Part shown: positions 1-12,457 of the stretch, piece after piece
Numbering within the stretch: position 1 is the first letter of the stretch
Layout of the letters: each line of letters begins with the position of its first letter
NCBI GenBank assembly: GCA_024449915.1
Contig: JAMZAV010000162.1
Span: forward strand, 485,209-549,208
Direction: 5' to 3'
DNA from: Sweltsa coloradensis
Taxonomy: Eukaryota; Arthropoda; Insecta; Plecoptera; Chloroperlidae
DNA length: 64,000 bases
Notes under the pieces: model-generated
What the model was told of the DNA's origin: nothing
Databases searched by the model: none
Seen by the model: only the letters and a program-made list of their open reading frames with translations
Position numbers and translations under genes: made by a program

Positions 1-2179
1 ATCACAACTCGCGTAAAGACTTGAAACAAATAATTACTGAAGTTGGACGCTAATAATAATTTAAATAAAGAAAAAGCTCTCGTAGCTAGCTCTGGGACAA
101 GACAATTGTTAGGGAGTGGGTCACTACTTCGACCCCTGACAGACGACACAATGACGATATACGGACAACAAACAATGTTCCAAGGGGTATTAGCATACCC
201 CTAGTACACGTTGCTTACCAGGACTCAAGGTCCTAGAGTGGAGTCCACGGCTGAGCTGCGGCTTCGGTCCCCTTGGTATGGCTGGCGCTCCCTGCTAGCT
301 TAGGTTACTATGGGTTGGCTGATGGCCTTCAATAGGTGGGGGAAAGCAAATGGTACATTGGGGGGAGACCTGGGTTCCCTTGTACTCAAGCATGAAAGTA
401 AGATTGGAATTCACTGATGTAATTGAAAGCATGAAAACATATTACATTAAATTATAGAAATCGAAAAGAATGGCTTTAGTTATTGGATCCAATTTGAAAA
501 ATAAACCCCCTTTGTTACTTTAAAACAGGTGTTACATAAATTATTATTATTATAACCAAACATTTTGTACTCAGCACTATCCTCCTTGCTCCTTCAGTGA
601 CGCGCTAGTTGGCGCGCTCCTTGATGCGGGGGGGAGGGAATCGAAGGCTTGATGGGAGGCGGGCGTCGGCGTCCCCATGATAGGGAGGCGGACTGTGTTG
701 ATCGTGAAGTTCGATCAAAGACCCCTACCTCATGCACTGGCTCGCATGGTACAGCGTTTGTCCTCCTCGTGCAAGAGCTCGCGCGGCAAGTCCAGCGGCT
801 TCATCTGCTTCATGCGTAGCGTAGCCAATAGGCCTACAGGGCTAGCAACTTTGGATAGGCATTCAATAACTGATTGGCCTGGGTTGTAGGCTTTGCCTAG
901 TTGCCGTGGCAATTTCGTGCCACCACGTGGTCTCGTACAGGAAGGATAAACCCATCGTTGGTCAAGGAAAATATGTAGAAATAATGCAGATTGTAGAAAA
1001 TGTGGTGATAGATATGAATGTAGGTAAAGGTAAAGGTATTAGAAGGTTTTTGGAATGGAATTACCATGTCGTAGCGTGGTCGTCGTTGGTGCGCAGCGCC
1101 TAGATATCACCACCACATGGTGTGGGTGAGCTTATCTACACGAAATCGCCTTTAAACGGTGTAATTTGTGGATGAAACTTCTAGCAACGATATTTAACAC
1201 TAATCCCCCGGTCGGGATTGTACACAAAATCAGCCATCGTGGCTAGTTCCGCGTCGGTCACTTGAAAATGTTAATGTCGCGCACCACTGTTAGCACACAC
1301 TTCCAACCTCTTCTACGGTGACAGACTCGGTGAGCGAGAGAGACGCTTCTTCGAGAGCAAGCACGATCCCCCGAGCTTGGCACAAACAATATCCCGTTAC
1401 TTTTCGCCTAGGACTGCCCGGAAGGCACCCCTGATTGGCGGGCGTGGGTGGCGTACAGCCGGCTAAGCCAATAAGGCATGGTTTCTTACTCACAAGCCTG
1501 GTAAGATTCCATAACTTGCTGAGATTTCCTAGAATCGGAAGACAATCACAGGGTTGTATTTTTATTTAGGCTTGCAAACATTGCCAACTCGTGAGTTGCG
1601 CTCCTCATTGGTGGATTTCGAAACTCCCGCATATAAGTTATCGATTTTTAAGTGTCCTTGAGCTAGATGTTGAAGCCTCGCTTTAGATCGTCGCCCGAAC
1701 AATGGTACATGGCATGATACCTTGCAGCGCCCTTATGACCCGATTTAGGCCACAAACACTAGCCATAGGCTAAATTTAGATCGATATTGAACACTTTTAT
1801 TCAATATTATGCATCATTATTTATGATGATAGCACGACGGCTATTTGATTTGCATATTTATATGCAAATTAAAACACAAAATTTTATTGGGAGGTAGGGC
1901 TGTAAGGCCGCTACGCCACAGCGCCATACATCATACCAGAGTTGATGTGTGGAACAATCCACCATTTTGACCTGTGCTGCTCTTCATGGTGGTGAAGCAG
2001 AATGGTACTATTGTGGAATTATCTGTTTTTCATCTGTCATCTGCAAAGCTAGCGTAGTACGGTACTATTTGCAAATGCTTTGCTATTAATACGATCTACT
2101 TCCCGAATTTAACACAGGTGGCGGTGGAAAAAAATCCTAAGGTCTGGGTTTGGAACTAATTGCCATTGCATTGTTGCTA
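1..2179. other. Non-coding interval, no gene recognised
   Basis: I see no convincing exon here. Short open frames around 680-910 and 1290-1490 match nothing I know. The 590-930 part is more GC-rich than its surroundings and contains a TAGGCCTA word near 824. A short (ATT)n run lies at about 541-553. It may be intron or intergenic DNA upstream of the gene whose last exons lie at 3059-3548. Confidence 0.5.
1848..1869. promoter_or_regulatory. Inverted pair of octamer motifs
   Basis: ATTTGCAT and its reverse complement ATGCAAAT face each other across six AT bases, making a near-perfect 22-bp palindrome. ATGCAAAT is the classical POU/Oct octamer. A regulatory role is inference only; an AT-rich palindrome could also arise by chance. 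Confidence 0.3.
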
Positions 2180-2935
2180 CTAGGAAAACGCTCAAGTCCC
2201 GCCGCGTTAATGGATGAGCTTTTTTGTAAGTTTTTAGTTTGCGTAGGACCACTTTTCCTTTGCAAGTGCTTTTTGAATGCATTGTAGGTGATTGTTGTCG
2301 AGTTTCTAATGTTACTTGTTATTTGTTATTATAAACCTCAAAAAAACTCATATCAAAACCTTTATTCTATGGATTCTGGCTAACTTTTTCTTTCAAAAGG
2401 TACTACATCACTATAACCTTAATGTCCATGTGAAATATGAACGTTGTAGCCCCACCCGTTTGGTCAGAATCGGCCCAAATGTCACAAAAATATCGCACTA
2501 AAAATAGAAAAAAAATCGTAAAAGTACATTTATTTTATGGGTTCTGGTTACTTTTTCAATTTTTTTTTTCACAAGGTACTACATCACCATAACCTTGATG
2601 TCCATGTAAAATATGAACTTTGTAGCCCCACCCGTTTGGTCAGAATCGGCCCAAATGTCACAAAAATATCGCACTAAAAATCGAAAAAAATCGTAAAAGT
2701 GCGATATTCAAGAGAAATATTTCTTCGATTGTACCCAAAAACGTGGCACGTCTTAAGTTCAGAGATTTCGAAGGTCCCCTTCAATTTTCATCAAGATTGC
2801 TTATGCCGTTTGCCCGGAATCGTGCAAACAAACAGACAAAAAACAAAAAAAACAAAAACAAAAAAACATTGGAGCTAAATTTTTTGAGGGGTCAGTGAAA
2901 TTGAAGTTTTCGCTTCGCTCGCTACGCTCATCCAA
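2180..2935 (-). mobile_element. Helentron-like element, family 1, subgroup B (copy 1)
   Basis: Read on the minus strand it starts with TTGGATGAGCG, followed by the TAGCGAGCGAAGCG tract. It ends with CGCTCATCCAT, a GCGGCGGGACTT segment, then GCGTTTTCCTAG followed by T. The terminal 11-mer is inverted just inside the 3' end (asymmetric terminal inverted repeat), and a short AACGC/GCGTT hairpin precedes the CTAG end. Inside lie two tandem units of roughly 165-200 bp (about 2320-2515 and 2516-2700), each with the CCCGTTTGGTCAGAATCGGC block. No coding capacity, so it is a non-autonomous element. The architecture matches Helentron/HINE rolling-circle elements; assignment rests on structure, not on a helicase. 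Confidence 0.7.
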
Positions 2936-3058
2936 TTAGATATAAAAGTTAATAGCAAAACTATTCCTATTACAGTATTTGGTATTTGTTACCTTCTTAT
3001 AATCCATAAAAAAATTATCACAACTCAATAACCTTATAACTTCTTCTTGAATTTTAAG

Positions 3059-3548
3059 AGCTACACTGCTCAATTCTGGTATACCGGTACTTTGGATTTA
3101 AATAATTCAGATGTTATTTTTATTTTTATAGGTAATCCAGAGCATGGAAAAAAAGTGAGATCGCTATATGACAGTACATCGTATATCTGCATTATTTTTG
3201 GCTTCCCGTGCTTAGCAACACAACTTTATCTCAACTATAAATATCAAGGCTAAACATGCCTATCTTCATGCGGGACTTGCAGTGCTTCCTTTGGTGAGCT
3301 ATGTCCTTAGAAAACGAAGAGGAATTGATTGGATCCTTGATCTGCTGCTAGCCGGGAACATTATATCTGTTTCTTATTTGAGTGTTATATATGACAATTA
3401 CTACGGTATTGCGATGTCTGTGTGTTACGCAATGAATTACTTTGCTATTGGAAGCTCAGGAAGAGTACTCGATTTGCCTGCTATTGATTTGTTCACTCAT
3501 GGTACCTGTTTTTTCAACTACTTTGCTATAAAAGCATTGAAAGATTAG
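3059..3548 (+). CDS. 3' exons of an unidentified multi-pass membrane protein gene
   Basis: Two open segments lie in different frames: 3059-3154 (reading SYTAQFWYTGTLDL...NPEHGKK) and 3216-3548 (reading NIKAKHAYLHAGLAVLPL...YFAIKALKD, stop TAG at 3546-3548). Removing 3155-3215 as a 61-bp GTGAGA...TTAG intron joins them in frame. A plausible acceptor (TTTTAAG) precedes 3059, so upstream exons should lie further left, perhaps beyond the Helentron-like element. The protein has two to three hydrophobic stretches (about LAVLPLVSYVL, WILDLLLAGNIISVSYLSVIY, IAMSVCYAMNYFAI), consistent with a small membrane protein. An AATAAA lies 130 bp after the stop. I do not recognise the family. Alternative: no splicing and a frameshifted pseudogene, since 3047-3253 is also open straight through. 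The exon carries TACCGGTA near 3081. Confidence 0.5.
3155..3215 (+). other. Predicted 61-bp minimal intron
   Basis: Donor AAA|GTGAGA and acceptor GCTTAG|CAA. The length of 61 (3n+1) is exactly what restores the frame between the two open segments. The pyrimidine tract is weak. About 60 bp is near the minimum intron length common in insects. Confidence 0.45.
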
Positions 3549-3677
3549 TTTACTTTCAATTTTATTTTTGGTCTTATCAATTAAATGCCAGGTTATGGTT
3601 GTGTACATTTTTATACCTAGGGCGTATGTACCTATATAATAATATGTGTAACTTCTTATAATACTTGAAGCGTAGAC

Positions 3678-3683
3678 AATAAA
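3678..3683 (+). promoter_or_regulatory. Polyadenylation signal AATAAA
   Basis: A canonical AATAAA 130 bp downstream of the TAG stop at 3546-3548, with T-rich sequence after it. It supports 3059-3548 being the 3' end of a transcribed gene rather than random open frame. Confidence 0.5.
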
Positions 3684-3705
3684 ATAGAAATACACTCAAA
3701 GTTTA

Positions 3706-5560
3706 TTATTGATACTATTTATTACAAGATATTTATTATTTATTTTGGTTAATTCACTAGAAACTATCAAACTAGGGATGCACACAATAATCAAAATAAT
3801 TAATAGATTAGCCTCCAGGCTTATGTGTAACATTTTCTTTAAAAAAAAATTATAACGAGTTAGTTAACATTAGTTAACATTATAAATTTCCAGCACGTAT
3901 GCAGATCACCTCACCACTGTTATTGTATTGGTTTCTGGTGAAAACTTGATTTTTGGCATTTTGCAACATCAAAAGTCCAGAGATTTTATTCTCCGACAGA
4001 AAATATTTTTTTTCCTCTTTGAGACATCCAGTCTATACCACGCTTGCTAGACTAGAAATTTCTGCATTACTTTTAACGTTTTTGATCAATAGATAAAAAA
4101 AAATTGTTTTACCATGTGTATTCCGGGGACCGCTCCTGCAGGGTGCGTTGTGTGAAGCATTGCCAGGAGAGAGAACATGCCTAGAGCTGACATCTAGCAA
4201 CATAATTAAAATTTGCCATTAAGAGTGAAAAACATAACAGTAAAATCTTCATCATTCATTGTTGTTTCTTGCTTCTGACGGGGAGCTTGGGTTTTGCAAC
4301 TAAATTTTTCTTTCTATCGCACAATCAAATCTCTTCTACATCTTCCCAGCTCTCTCCTCTTGCCTGTATGTTTCCTTCCATCTCTTCCTTGACCTATCTA
4401 TTTCTTCTTGCTTCTATTTTTTTCCTCTCTATTGGGCACACTCTCTTCTGCCATTTGTTTCATATGTCCAAATCCATAATCCAACTACATTCCTTAGTCC
4501 TTCCCCAGGCCTAGCGCTCCGGTGCAAACGTTGTGAGTCCAGTCTGCACATGACATCTCCAATTTCGAACTTTGCTATAGTATTTTCCCATTGAGAAGCA
4601 AATGCTACCAATTGGCTATATATAACGTTTTGTCAAGAATATTTGAGATCTGTGGTAAACGCCTCCTGATGCTAGCGTGAGATGCGATGAGCAGTAATTT
4701 TTGTCGCCAGACATTCGGTCAAGATTTGTCTGCAAACCAGTGTCTAAGCGATCAGTGTCCCTTCGTTCAGATGTGACAGTTTGAACTAATTGTTCAGCAC
4801 AAAATTATTTCGAACATTACTGTCAAACGCGTTTACCCTTATCTTTTCCTATTAGTGAAGATGAAGGGTTGCCTGTTGTGGTCAACCCTTTTCCTGTTGA
4901 TTGACAGGTATGCCAATAAATAACTCACTCCCGCAGTGCTGAGTGCTCTGTGACTGTATTGCCCATATTGTTTCTCAAGTGAATACTATAGCTGGCTACT
5001 GCTCCGTGCATGATAAAATCCTACCATCACCCACTAAATAACTATTCATTGTCCAAATCTGTCTGTTTTGGGGAATGGTCGTGGGGCTCAAGCCTCTCCC
5101 TTGATATGTTCTAGTCCCTGATGCAAAGCACCTAGGCCTACTTAAATCTTATGTGTGCCAGAATTGGGTGGTGGACAAGATCCTTGTGCTGCATGCTGGT
5201 TAAGGGACAGGTCCCAGTCTGAATTTAAATTGTAACAGATTTTGCTGAGAATGTTAACAGCACACACAAAACTGGTCCCGGATGTTTGTTTAAAATTTCA
5301 GGTCAATAGCTTTAGTGATTCAATCGTAGAGTCCCCTCCCATCTGATTTCCATTGTGTAAGTCTCGGTCGCTTCGGTCCCTCGTCCATAATGTGATACAT
5401 ACACACATGTTGCAACACTGTTACCGGGATAGCAAGTTACATCTTGCACAGCATGAATTAGTCGATTCAGTTTACTAGTAGGCTTTAAAACTGCTGTGAA
5501 CCACATTAGTATCTACGCACCTAACAATGTTAAATGATGTGTATTTTTATTTTATCTTCT
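3706..5560. other. Non-coding interval
   Basis: No exon, transposon terminus or RNA gene that I can support. Open frames at 4269-4514 and 5312-5506 look random. A TAGGCCTA word lies near 5131. Confidence 0.45.
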
Positions 5561-5563
5561 ACT

Positions 5564-5937
5564 AGCTTACCTGTCGCGCGTTGCTGCAACGTATGCCAGA
5601 ACCCTTTGCGGGAGTGTACTTCTCCATAACAAAATACGTATATCTGTCAACTTTCATGGTGATATGTCCAACGGTGTTGAAGTCAATTCATTGGTGAGTC
5701 CTCTTTGCAGGCACCGATCACCACGTGGGGGAGTTACTACAAAATGGATAGCATAGAAACCTTTCCCGTAAAAAAATACATATATGTGCCAAGTTTCATG
5801 GAGATCAGATGAATGGTGTAGTAATGCATAGTTGTCCTCCTTTGTAAATCAGTTTTATAACTGAATAGGATAGACGTTAAATAAATAAATAAAAATAACA
5901 TACAGACAGACATACATTCGTTTTTATTTATATAGAA
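5564..5937. repeat. Old dispersed repeat, resumes after 7055
   Basis: Begins CTAGCTTACCTGTCGCGCG, resembling the CTAGCTGACCC-type head of abundant insect repeats (recalled, not checked). It ends in an AAATAAATAAAT tract, then TATATAGAAGATAG, which continues at 7056 on the far side of the hAT insertion. Its 5828-5893 part (TCCTCCTTTGTAAATCAG...) recurs at 14128-14195 and in diverged form at 30365-30445. No coding capacity seen. Confidence 0.45.
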
Positions 5938-7055
5938 CAGCGGTTCTCAACCACTGTGTCGCGACACACTGGTGTATCGCGATCAGTTGTAAGGTGTGTC
6001 GCAAGAATTTTGTTTATTTATTATTAAATTGAAGTCTATGTACGCCTATGTACATGAACACCACTAACATGAACTCTATATACCGCCAAAGTTCTAGGGG
6101 TGAATTGAAAGTGAGTGACAGCTAGGGGTGTACGAGTACCCGAAATTTCGACTTGTCTAGTATTTGATAAGTATTTAAAAAACACGATTTTGGTGGAGGT
6201 GCCGAGTCGTGCTCGTGTGTGGAAAAAGCAAATATTGCTATGGATTTTCGATGCTATTTTACTAATCGTGTTTTTCGAAAGAAAAAAAAAATAGTGTTGT
6301 GGACATAAGCAATAAAGGAAGGCGATATGTCAATTTTTCCAACTGCAATGAAAGCCGCAAGAAAGCTGGAAATAAAATCTAAAGATCAGTTCAAGAAAGA
6401 TATCATTCAACACTTGACCTGCCTTCAGGAGGGTTTGAAGAAATACTTTTCTTCTATTTCAACAAAAAGGAAGAGAATGGGTTATCTCTCCATTTACAGT
6501 TTCTGTTGAGAACATAAACGATGCGCCAGACCTAACGTATCCAGAAAAAGAAGAGTTGATTGAAGTTATATTCTTACCTATTATTCAACTCTAAAATCAA
6601 GATTTCAAGAGATCTCTCTTGATTCATTTTGGATCTCTTTATAATGAATATCCTGCAATTGTTAACAAGGCTCTGTGTGTTTTACTTCCCTTCTCCACTT
6701 CATACCTGTGTTTAGGCAGCTTTCTCAACTTTAATAAACAATCAAGTCAAAGAAAAGATCGAGACTCCTTGATGTTGATAGTGAGATGCGCGTCAGTTTG
6801 TCTACTATTCACCCTCGTACTCGTGTGAATTACATCAGTCCCAGGTATCTCACTGATGAGGAAGTACGTGACATTTGCACATTGGTAAATTACTCTTGAT
6901 GTATTGTAATTTGCAAAATTTAACTATAAAGTAAGGTTCATTTAAACAGGTTTAATATTATTTCGATGAAATGTGGGTGTACCCACGTAGGTGTGTCGCA
7001 TACAGGAACGTACTCAACATGTGTGTCACAGCAGAAAAAAGGTTGAGAACCGCTG
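5938..7055 (+). mobile_element. hAT DNA transposon with degenerate transposase
   Basis: Perfect 15-bp terminal inverted repeats, CAGCGGTTCTCAACC at 5938-5952 and its reverse complement ending at 7055. They are flanked by a perfect 8-bp target duplication ATATAGAA (5930-5937 and 7056-7063) that fits the hAT nTnnnnAn preference. CAG(t/c)GGTTCTCAACC ends are typical of Charlie-like hATs. The 1118-bp length is much shorter than an autonomous element (about 3 kb), so it is an internally deleted copy. It is nested in the older repeat at 5564-5937. Confidence 0.88.
6327..6890 (+). pseudogene. hAT transposase C-terminal remnant
   Basis: Broken across at least three frames. An early part reads KSKDQFKKDIIQHLTCLQEG; a later part reads FWISLYNEYPAIVNKALCVL then LPFSTSYLC, and a third reads SEMRVSLSTIHPR. 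This order, FW...EYP.I..KAL..LLPF.T.YLC then LR.ALS.I.PR, is that of the dimerisation region at the C-terminus of Charlie/ZBED-type hAT transposases. The BED zinc finger and most of the catalytic region are missing, so no activity is expected. It lies inside the hAT element with intact ends. Confidence 0.75.
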
Positions 7056-7085
7056 ATATAGAAGATAGAAGAGATGATGGGTATT

Positions 7086-10000
7086 GTTGCGGAGGGGGGA
7101 TAAGTCTATCATATTCATAGGTCTAAAATAACTGCCAATAAATTTTAATATTCTTTGTGAGGGAAATCACAACAATTTCACCTTTTTGTATTTCAAATTC
7201 AGTACAGGCTAGAGGCTAGTATGTAAGTTATCAGTCAGCATACATACCTACATGGGATGAAGCAACACCTTGTCATCCGCCGGTACAAAAGATGTAAAAA
7301 TTTGTGCCCCAAATGTTGTTGTGCTTGGAGATATTACTTTCCCTAATTTTTAGATTTCTTATACAAACTACCCAAAATTAAGTGAAAAATTATCTGAATG
7401 ATCTGGGGGACAATGTGACAACCCAAGTATACTCATTTAAATATTAATCATAATTTACTTATTAAAACAAATATTTTAGTCAATAACTATTTCAGCCAAT
7501 AATATTTCATTTTATTATTATTATTATTATTCCAATTCATCAGCCACGTGTGCATAATATAATAACCAAAGCCAGTGTTTATTCTCCGCGCATATCTTAT
7601 CAAAACTCCGTTGCACCAGCCAGATGTGCTTACGTAATAGCACGCGTACACGCGCGAGTGACCTCAGTGGTTAATTCAACCATTGACTCAGTTACGATTT
7701 CGAAGTGTGAGAAACTTGTCTGCAACGGACTATCTTTAAACATTTACGCAGTCCAGTTTGCACGAGCGGTCATAAATCTACAATTACTGTGACACTATTG
7801 CTGCAACTAACAACAACTGCATCACCCAGTGACATCACTATCGCTTCGAGCTGAGCGATAAATCACAGAAGCATGTGTTTGGAATGTCTTATGTAAACCC
7901 ACGGATGTCATGACTTCTCCGCAGCTAAATATAAAAAACGAGGCATTCTACCCCACAATTTCCCCTCGATTGCCACTACTTATACTCCGTCATCATGACG
8001 TAGACCAATCAAAACACTCAGTTTGTCAGAACTTTTTGTCGAATCTTCGCGAGAAGAACAACTGAGGGACAGTCTTCAAACTGCTATCCAGGCAGTAACC
8101 ACGCTGGGCGAGGGTCCGGATTCTGGACTTCCGCATTTTCGGGACTCTTGGTTGTGGCCACGGACGCGGGTACCATGGACTGGACCAACATCCACTAGCC
8201 TACCTGGCTATCTACAAATCTACAATAATAAACTACAACTACACTACGAATAAACGGCGACGCGCTAATACGGTAAAAACAAACTTTCTATAAATAAATA
8301 ATCTACGAATGCGAACGTTTATAAAAATGGCTGATTAAACTTTTGAAACTTTGAGGACTTATAAAACTTTTGAGAACTTTTGATGAGAACTTTTAATATT
8401 ACTTAACGGTGAGAATTTGTATTGATATTTGTGTAACTTAATTTGATTCATTATAATTGTATTTTGAAACTGTTATTTTAATTGTGTTTAAACCTTGTTG
8501 CTTCTCCCACTCATTTTTGATTTTCAGTTTTCTTGATTTAAATTTCAACAGTTGGCACTATTCAAACCAGCTGAGGAGCCGGGCATAAAATCTAGTAAGT
8601 TTCAGAGTTTGGCATGTAACACAACGAACCTACGACCCCTCAGGTAATCGATAAGCTCTCGTTGGATACTTCTCTAAATAGTTAAACTTCGAAAAATAAC
8701 ATTTAATAAACAAAAACATACTCGGCGATGGGTCGCCTAATTAAAGTGAAACACGATTTCTGATCTCACTTGGAAGTAAAAATTAATTAAGAATAAACAA
8801 CTGATCAAGACTAAAATCACTCAAACTTGAATGATTACTCTACCTAGGCGTGAACCTGGTACTCAAGTCTAAAGTTACCTAACCAGTTCATAACACACCC
8901 CTATAACTCACCAAGACCCCAAAAATTGAGAAATCGTACAACAGCGAAGACAAACATCTCTGAAATACAACTTATAATTTATACTAGATCTAGGATGACA
9001 TTACAACAGACAATCAACGGTTCATAAGTTAAACCAGAACGGGCTATATTGCATGACACAAATGAATTTCCTTCATTGACAAGAATACATTTCAAACCCT
9101 ACCTATCAGTACTGATGTCTAAAAGCGAAATGGATATCCAGTTAAGATATCTCTTGGTCTGATGGACAACAGTAAAGTTTCCCGAAAATTTATGGAAATA
9201 TAATTGTTAATAAAACTTAATTTAAATACTCATCACAAATGATCATGACTCCCATCGAAACCTTATGACGTCGAAGAAGTCCGACGTGTAGTTCCGTAAC
9301 TTGCTGCGTTTTTGTAGACGATCGTAGTCTTGTATTGAAGATCCTGTCTTGAGTTTCGTATCCCGGCTGTGATTACTCTTGAGTTCAACTTTCCCCTTTG
9401 ATAATGTTTGAGCGTTGATAAAATACGATATTTTATCGTGCGAATAACTCAACTCCGACCGTACGTTTTTAATGTTTCACACTTGCCCGATATCAGCATT
9501 CCAAGTCCAACAACCAAGTTTTTCCTGTATCTCACACGGTAAACTGTCAGACGTTCAATAATGTAAACACGCCTACTTTTATCGGCTCAGTTCTGTTCTT
9601 ACCCGTCTTTATTACCAAAGCACTTCGTTCGACGTTGCTGGCTCAGGCACTCACGAATGTTCCGAGTTCTTATGTTGATGTTATCTCTAAGCTCTTTGCA
9701 ATTAAAAATTTCGCCATTTTATTCTTCAACTAAATGCATTTACGAATTCCGAAACCAATTTACATAAAAACTAGCCTCGGCCAATATATCGAATGGTAAT
9801 TAACTGTTCCTTATATGTTCCTATATTTGGATTCAAAAAACAATATTATCCTCACACGATTTCCTTTTTATAATATTTCAATCTGTATTTCGTTGTAATA
9901 CAACCACCAAACCCTTGCTTGCGTTATCGCGTCCTAAACTCCAGGCTACGCGAATATAATCTTTCTCGGTTCCTTTAAAATCCCAACTAACTCTCGGTCC

Positions 10001-11078
10001 AGATATCGAATGGTTCTAACCCTTTTCGTTATCGATGCTGTCTTTTATCAAGTCCGTAGGTTTATTAATATGCTCCTAAAGCATGCAAAAGTTCGTTTAC
10101 TCACGTATCCCTGGGGGTGGGCTGGGCTAGCCTTATAAAATGTACCTCGGTTGGTTATCGTTTTCGTTGATTTCTGGTATTTCTTCTTGGCAGATCGCCG
10201 TTCACTTTCGATTTTCACTTTCGCAGATTTTTAACACGCGTTTTCTATATCCAAAGTGTTCTTTCCTAGTACACTTTCCCTAAGTTTTACGCAACGTCTC
10301 AAATCGCCCACGCACACGACCGATTTCCAACTTCACGTCTCAAAGCTCTCACGACACACTGCCGACAAACGCCGCTCTCAACAATCAAAAAACCGATCGT
10401 AGCGTTATGATAACCAATCAAAGACCAGCACACAGCGTCATTAAACTGAACTAGGTCCAAACAAATGTCCGGGTGACGCTACATGCGAAAATGATGAAAT
10501 ATGACCTTGGCATTTTCTAGAATTTAATAAAATAGATTGACATAGATTTTATATTAAAACTGTTATACTTAAGTGAATCACATGATTCTTTTTATGAAAT
10601 AAAATGAAATTTTCTCTAGTTTCTGATTTAAATCAAACCCGTTCTGGATTATTAGTATTTAATTAGTTTATACATGGTTTACACATTTAAACCAGTTGCC
10701 TCAGTAGTAGTCTGGAACCAGCTCATGAAAAACACAGCTCTCCTTCCACTGACCAACGACATCGACTTCGAGATACAAATCGATCTTCGAACGACCAATG
10801 CCAAAAGACCTAAGTACACTCAGGGAGAGGCCGTATAGTCTCAGTCATACTGTGTGTACTTGTCAATTTTGTTTTGACATTTTGACAGCATATTTTGTGT
10901 TTTTACTTTTGGATAAATTTAAATAATTAGTTAAATTAGAGAGTAAGGATTGCTTCAGTGTGGTATGCCGGTATTCAATTCAAATATTTAGATGTAATTT
11001 TTTCCCTTAGTTTTGTATAATATAGATAGAGCCTATCCTATCCTGGACAACACGGTGAAAACTGTTTTTATTAGTAAA
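7086..11078. other. Long interval without a recognisable gene
   Basis: Both strands checked without finding a known protein domain. Sequence near 7960-8260 and 9900-10480 is richer in CpG and could hold a promoter or 5' exon, but no start with clear coding follows. The open frame at 8023-8253 is unassigned. No transposon termini with target duplications were found. A unique intergenic or intronic stretch is the simplest view. Confidence 0.4.
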
Positions 11079-11695
11079 CTAGGAAGCTTTGCAAACGCTT
11101 TTTCAGGCGCGTTGTTGGATAAGCGTATGTTTTTTAAACTAAAAAAGCATAAAATTGCGATTTTCATGAGAAATTATTTTTTGATTGCGCTCAAATTTCA
11201 CACAAATATATAAATTCATAAAATTAAGGTTCTGTGTAAATATTACAATCGGATAAAGCATGTAGGTGTTATAAGTCGTAGAAAGTTTTTTTTAAACAAA
11301 AAAAGCGTAAAATTGCGATTTTTGTGAGAAATTATTTTTCGATCGCGCTCAAATTTCACACCAATATTTTAATTCATGAAATTAAGGTTCTGTGAAAAAA
11401 TCATTACAATCGGATAAAGCATGTAGGTGTTATAAGTCGAAGAAATTTAAAAAAATCGAAAAAAATCATAAAATTGCAATTTTAATGAGAAATAATTTTT
11501 CGATTGCGCTCAAAAACGTGGCAGTTCTAAATTCAGAAATTTCGAAGGCCTCCAGAAAATTTCATCGCAAATGGAGTATCGGTTTAGCCGGAATTTCATG
11601 TTAACAAACAGACAAAAATACAGAAAAAAAAATCCGGATTTTTTTCTCCAGTGTAGTGAAATGGAATCTTCGCTTCGCTCGCTACGATCATCCAA
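11079..11695 (-). mobile_element. Helentron-like element, family 1, subgroup A (copy 2)
   Basis: Minus-strand element ending CCTAG at 11079, starting TTGGATGATCG at 11695. The 3' terminus is a variant: GCGCCTGAAAAAGCGTTTGC replaces the GCGGCGGGACTT segment but still allows an AACGC/GCGTT hairpin. Internally three tandem units of about 156-158 bp start near 11142, 11300 and 11455, each with AAATTGCGATTTT and ATCGGATAAAGCATGTAGG. Open frames inside are by-products of the repeat. Confidence 0.7.
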
Positions 11696-11754
11696 TAATG
11701 TACATGGGTATAGTAGTATCTATGATGTACATGTATATTCTAATGTCCAATAAA

Positions 11755-11803
<49 letters not shown>
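11755..11803. repeat. (ATT)n microsatellite
   Basis: About 16 ATT units directly abutting the 5' end of the next Helentron-like copy. Microsatellites next to HINE/DINE-like elements are common; it could also be the tail of a LINE or SINE, since (AAT)n tails occur at 33.5-34.1 kb. Confidence 0.8.
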
Positions 11804-11805
<2 letters not shown>

Positions 11806-12386
11806 GGATGAGCGAAGCAAAGACTTCAAATTCACCGACCCCCCAAAAAATTTACCTTGGGTGTTTTTTTTGTTGTTTTTTTTCTCTCTTTTTCTGTCTG
11901 TTTGTTTGCTCTCTACCGGGCAAACGGCATAATGCGATCTGGATGAAAATTGGAGGGGACCTTCAAAATCTCTGAACTTAGACTTGCTACGTTTTTGGGT
12001 ACAATCAAAGAAATATTTCTCGTGAATATCGTACTTAAACTATTTTTTTTTTATTTTTAGTGCGATATTTTCGTGACATTTGGGCCGATTCTGACCAAAC
12101 GGGTAGGGCTACAACGTTCATATTTCACATGGGCATTAAGGTAATGGTGATGTATTGCTTTTTGAAAGAAAAAGTTGAAAAAGTTAGCCAGAATCCATTG
12201 AATAAAGGTTTTAATATGAGTTTTTTTTAGGTTTATAATGACAATTTACAAGTAACAATAGAAACTTGACAACAATCACCAACAATGCGTTCAAAGTGCA
12301 CTTGATAAGTAAATAGATCTCACGCAAACTAAAAACTTACAAAAAAGCTCATCCATCAACGCGACGGGACTTTAGCGTTTTCCTAG
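11804..12386 (+). mobile_element. Helentron-like element, family 1, subgroup B (copy 3)
   Basis: Starts TTGGATGAGCGAAGCAAAG and ends GCTCATCCATCAACGCGACGG...GCGTTTTCCTAG followed by TA. One subgroup-B unit lies inside, with the GGGCCGATTCTGACCAAACG block. Both termini are present. 583 bp and non-coding. Confidence 0.72.
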
Positions 12387-12457
12387 TATTAAATAATTCT
12401 AAGCCCCAAATGTAAACATCCCCTACAAACTCCTTTTTGGGTGAAAGTCCTTTATAT

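Noticed and set aside
11392..11753. Open frames of 60-70 residues within Helentron-like copies
   Set aside because: They recur with the tandem units, appear on both strands and have no known domain.
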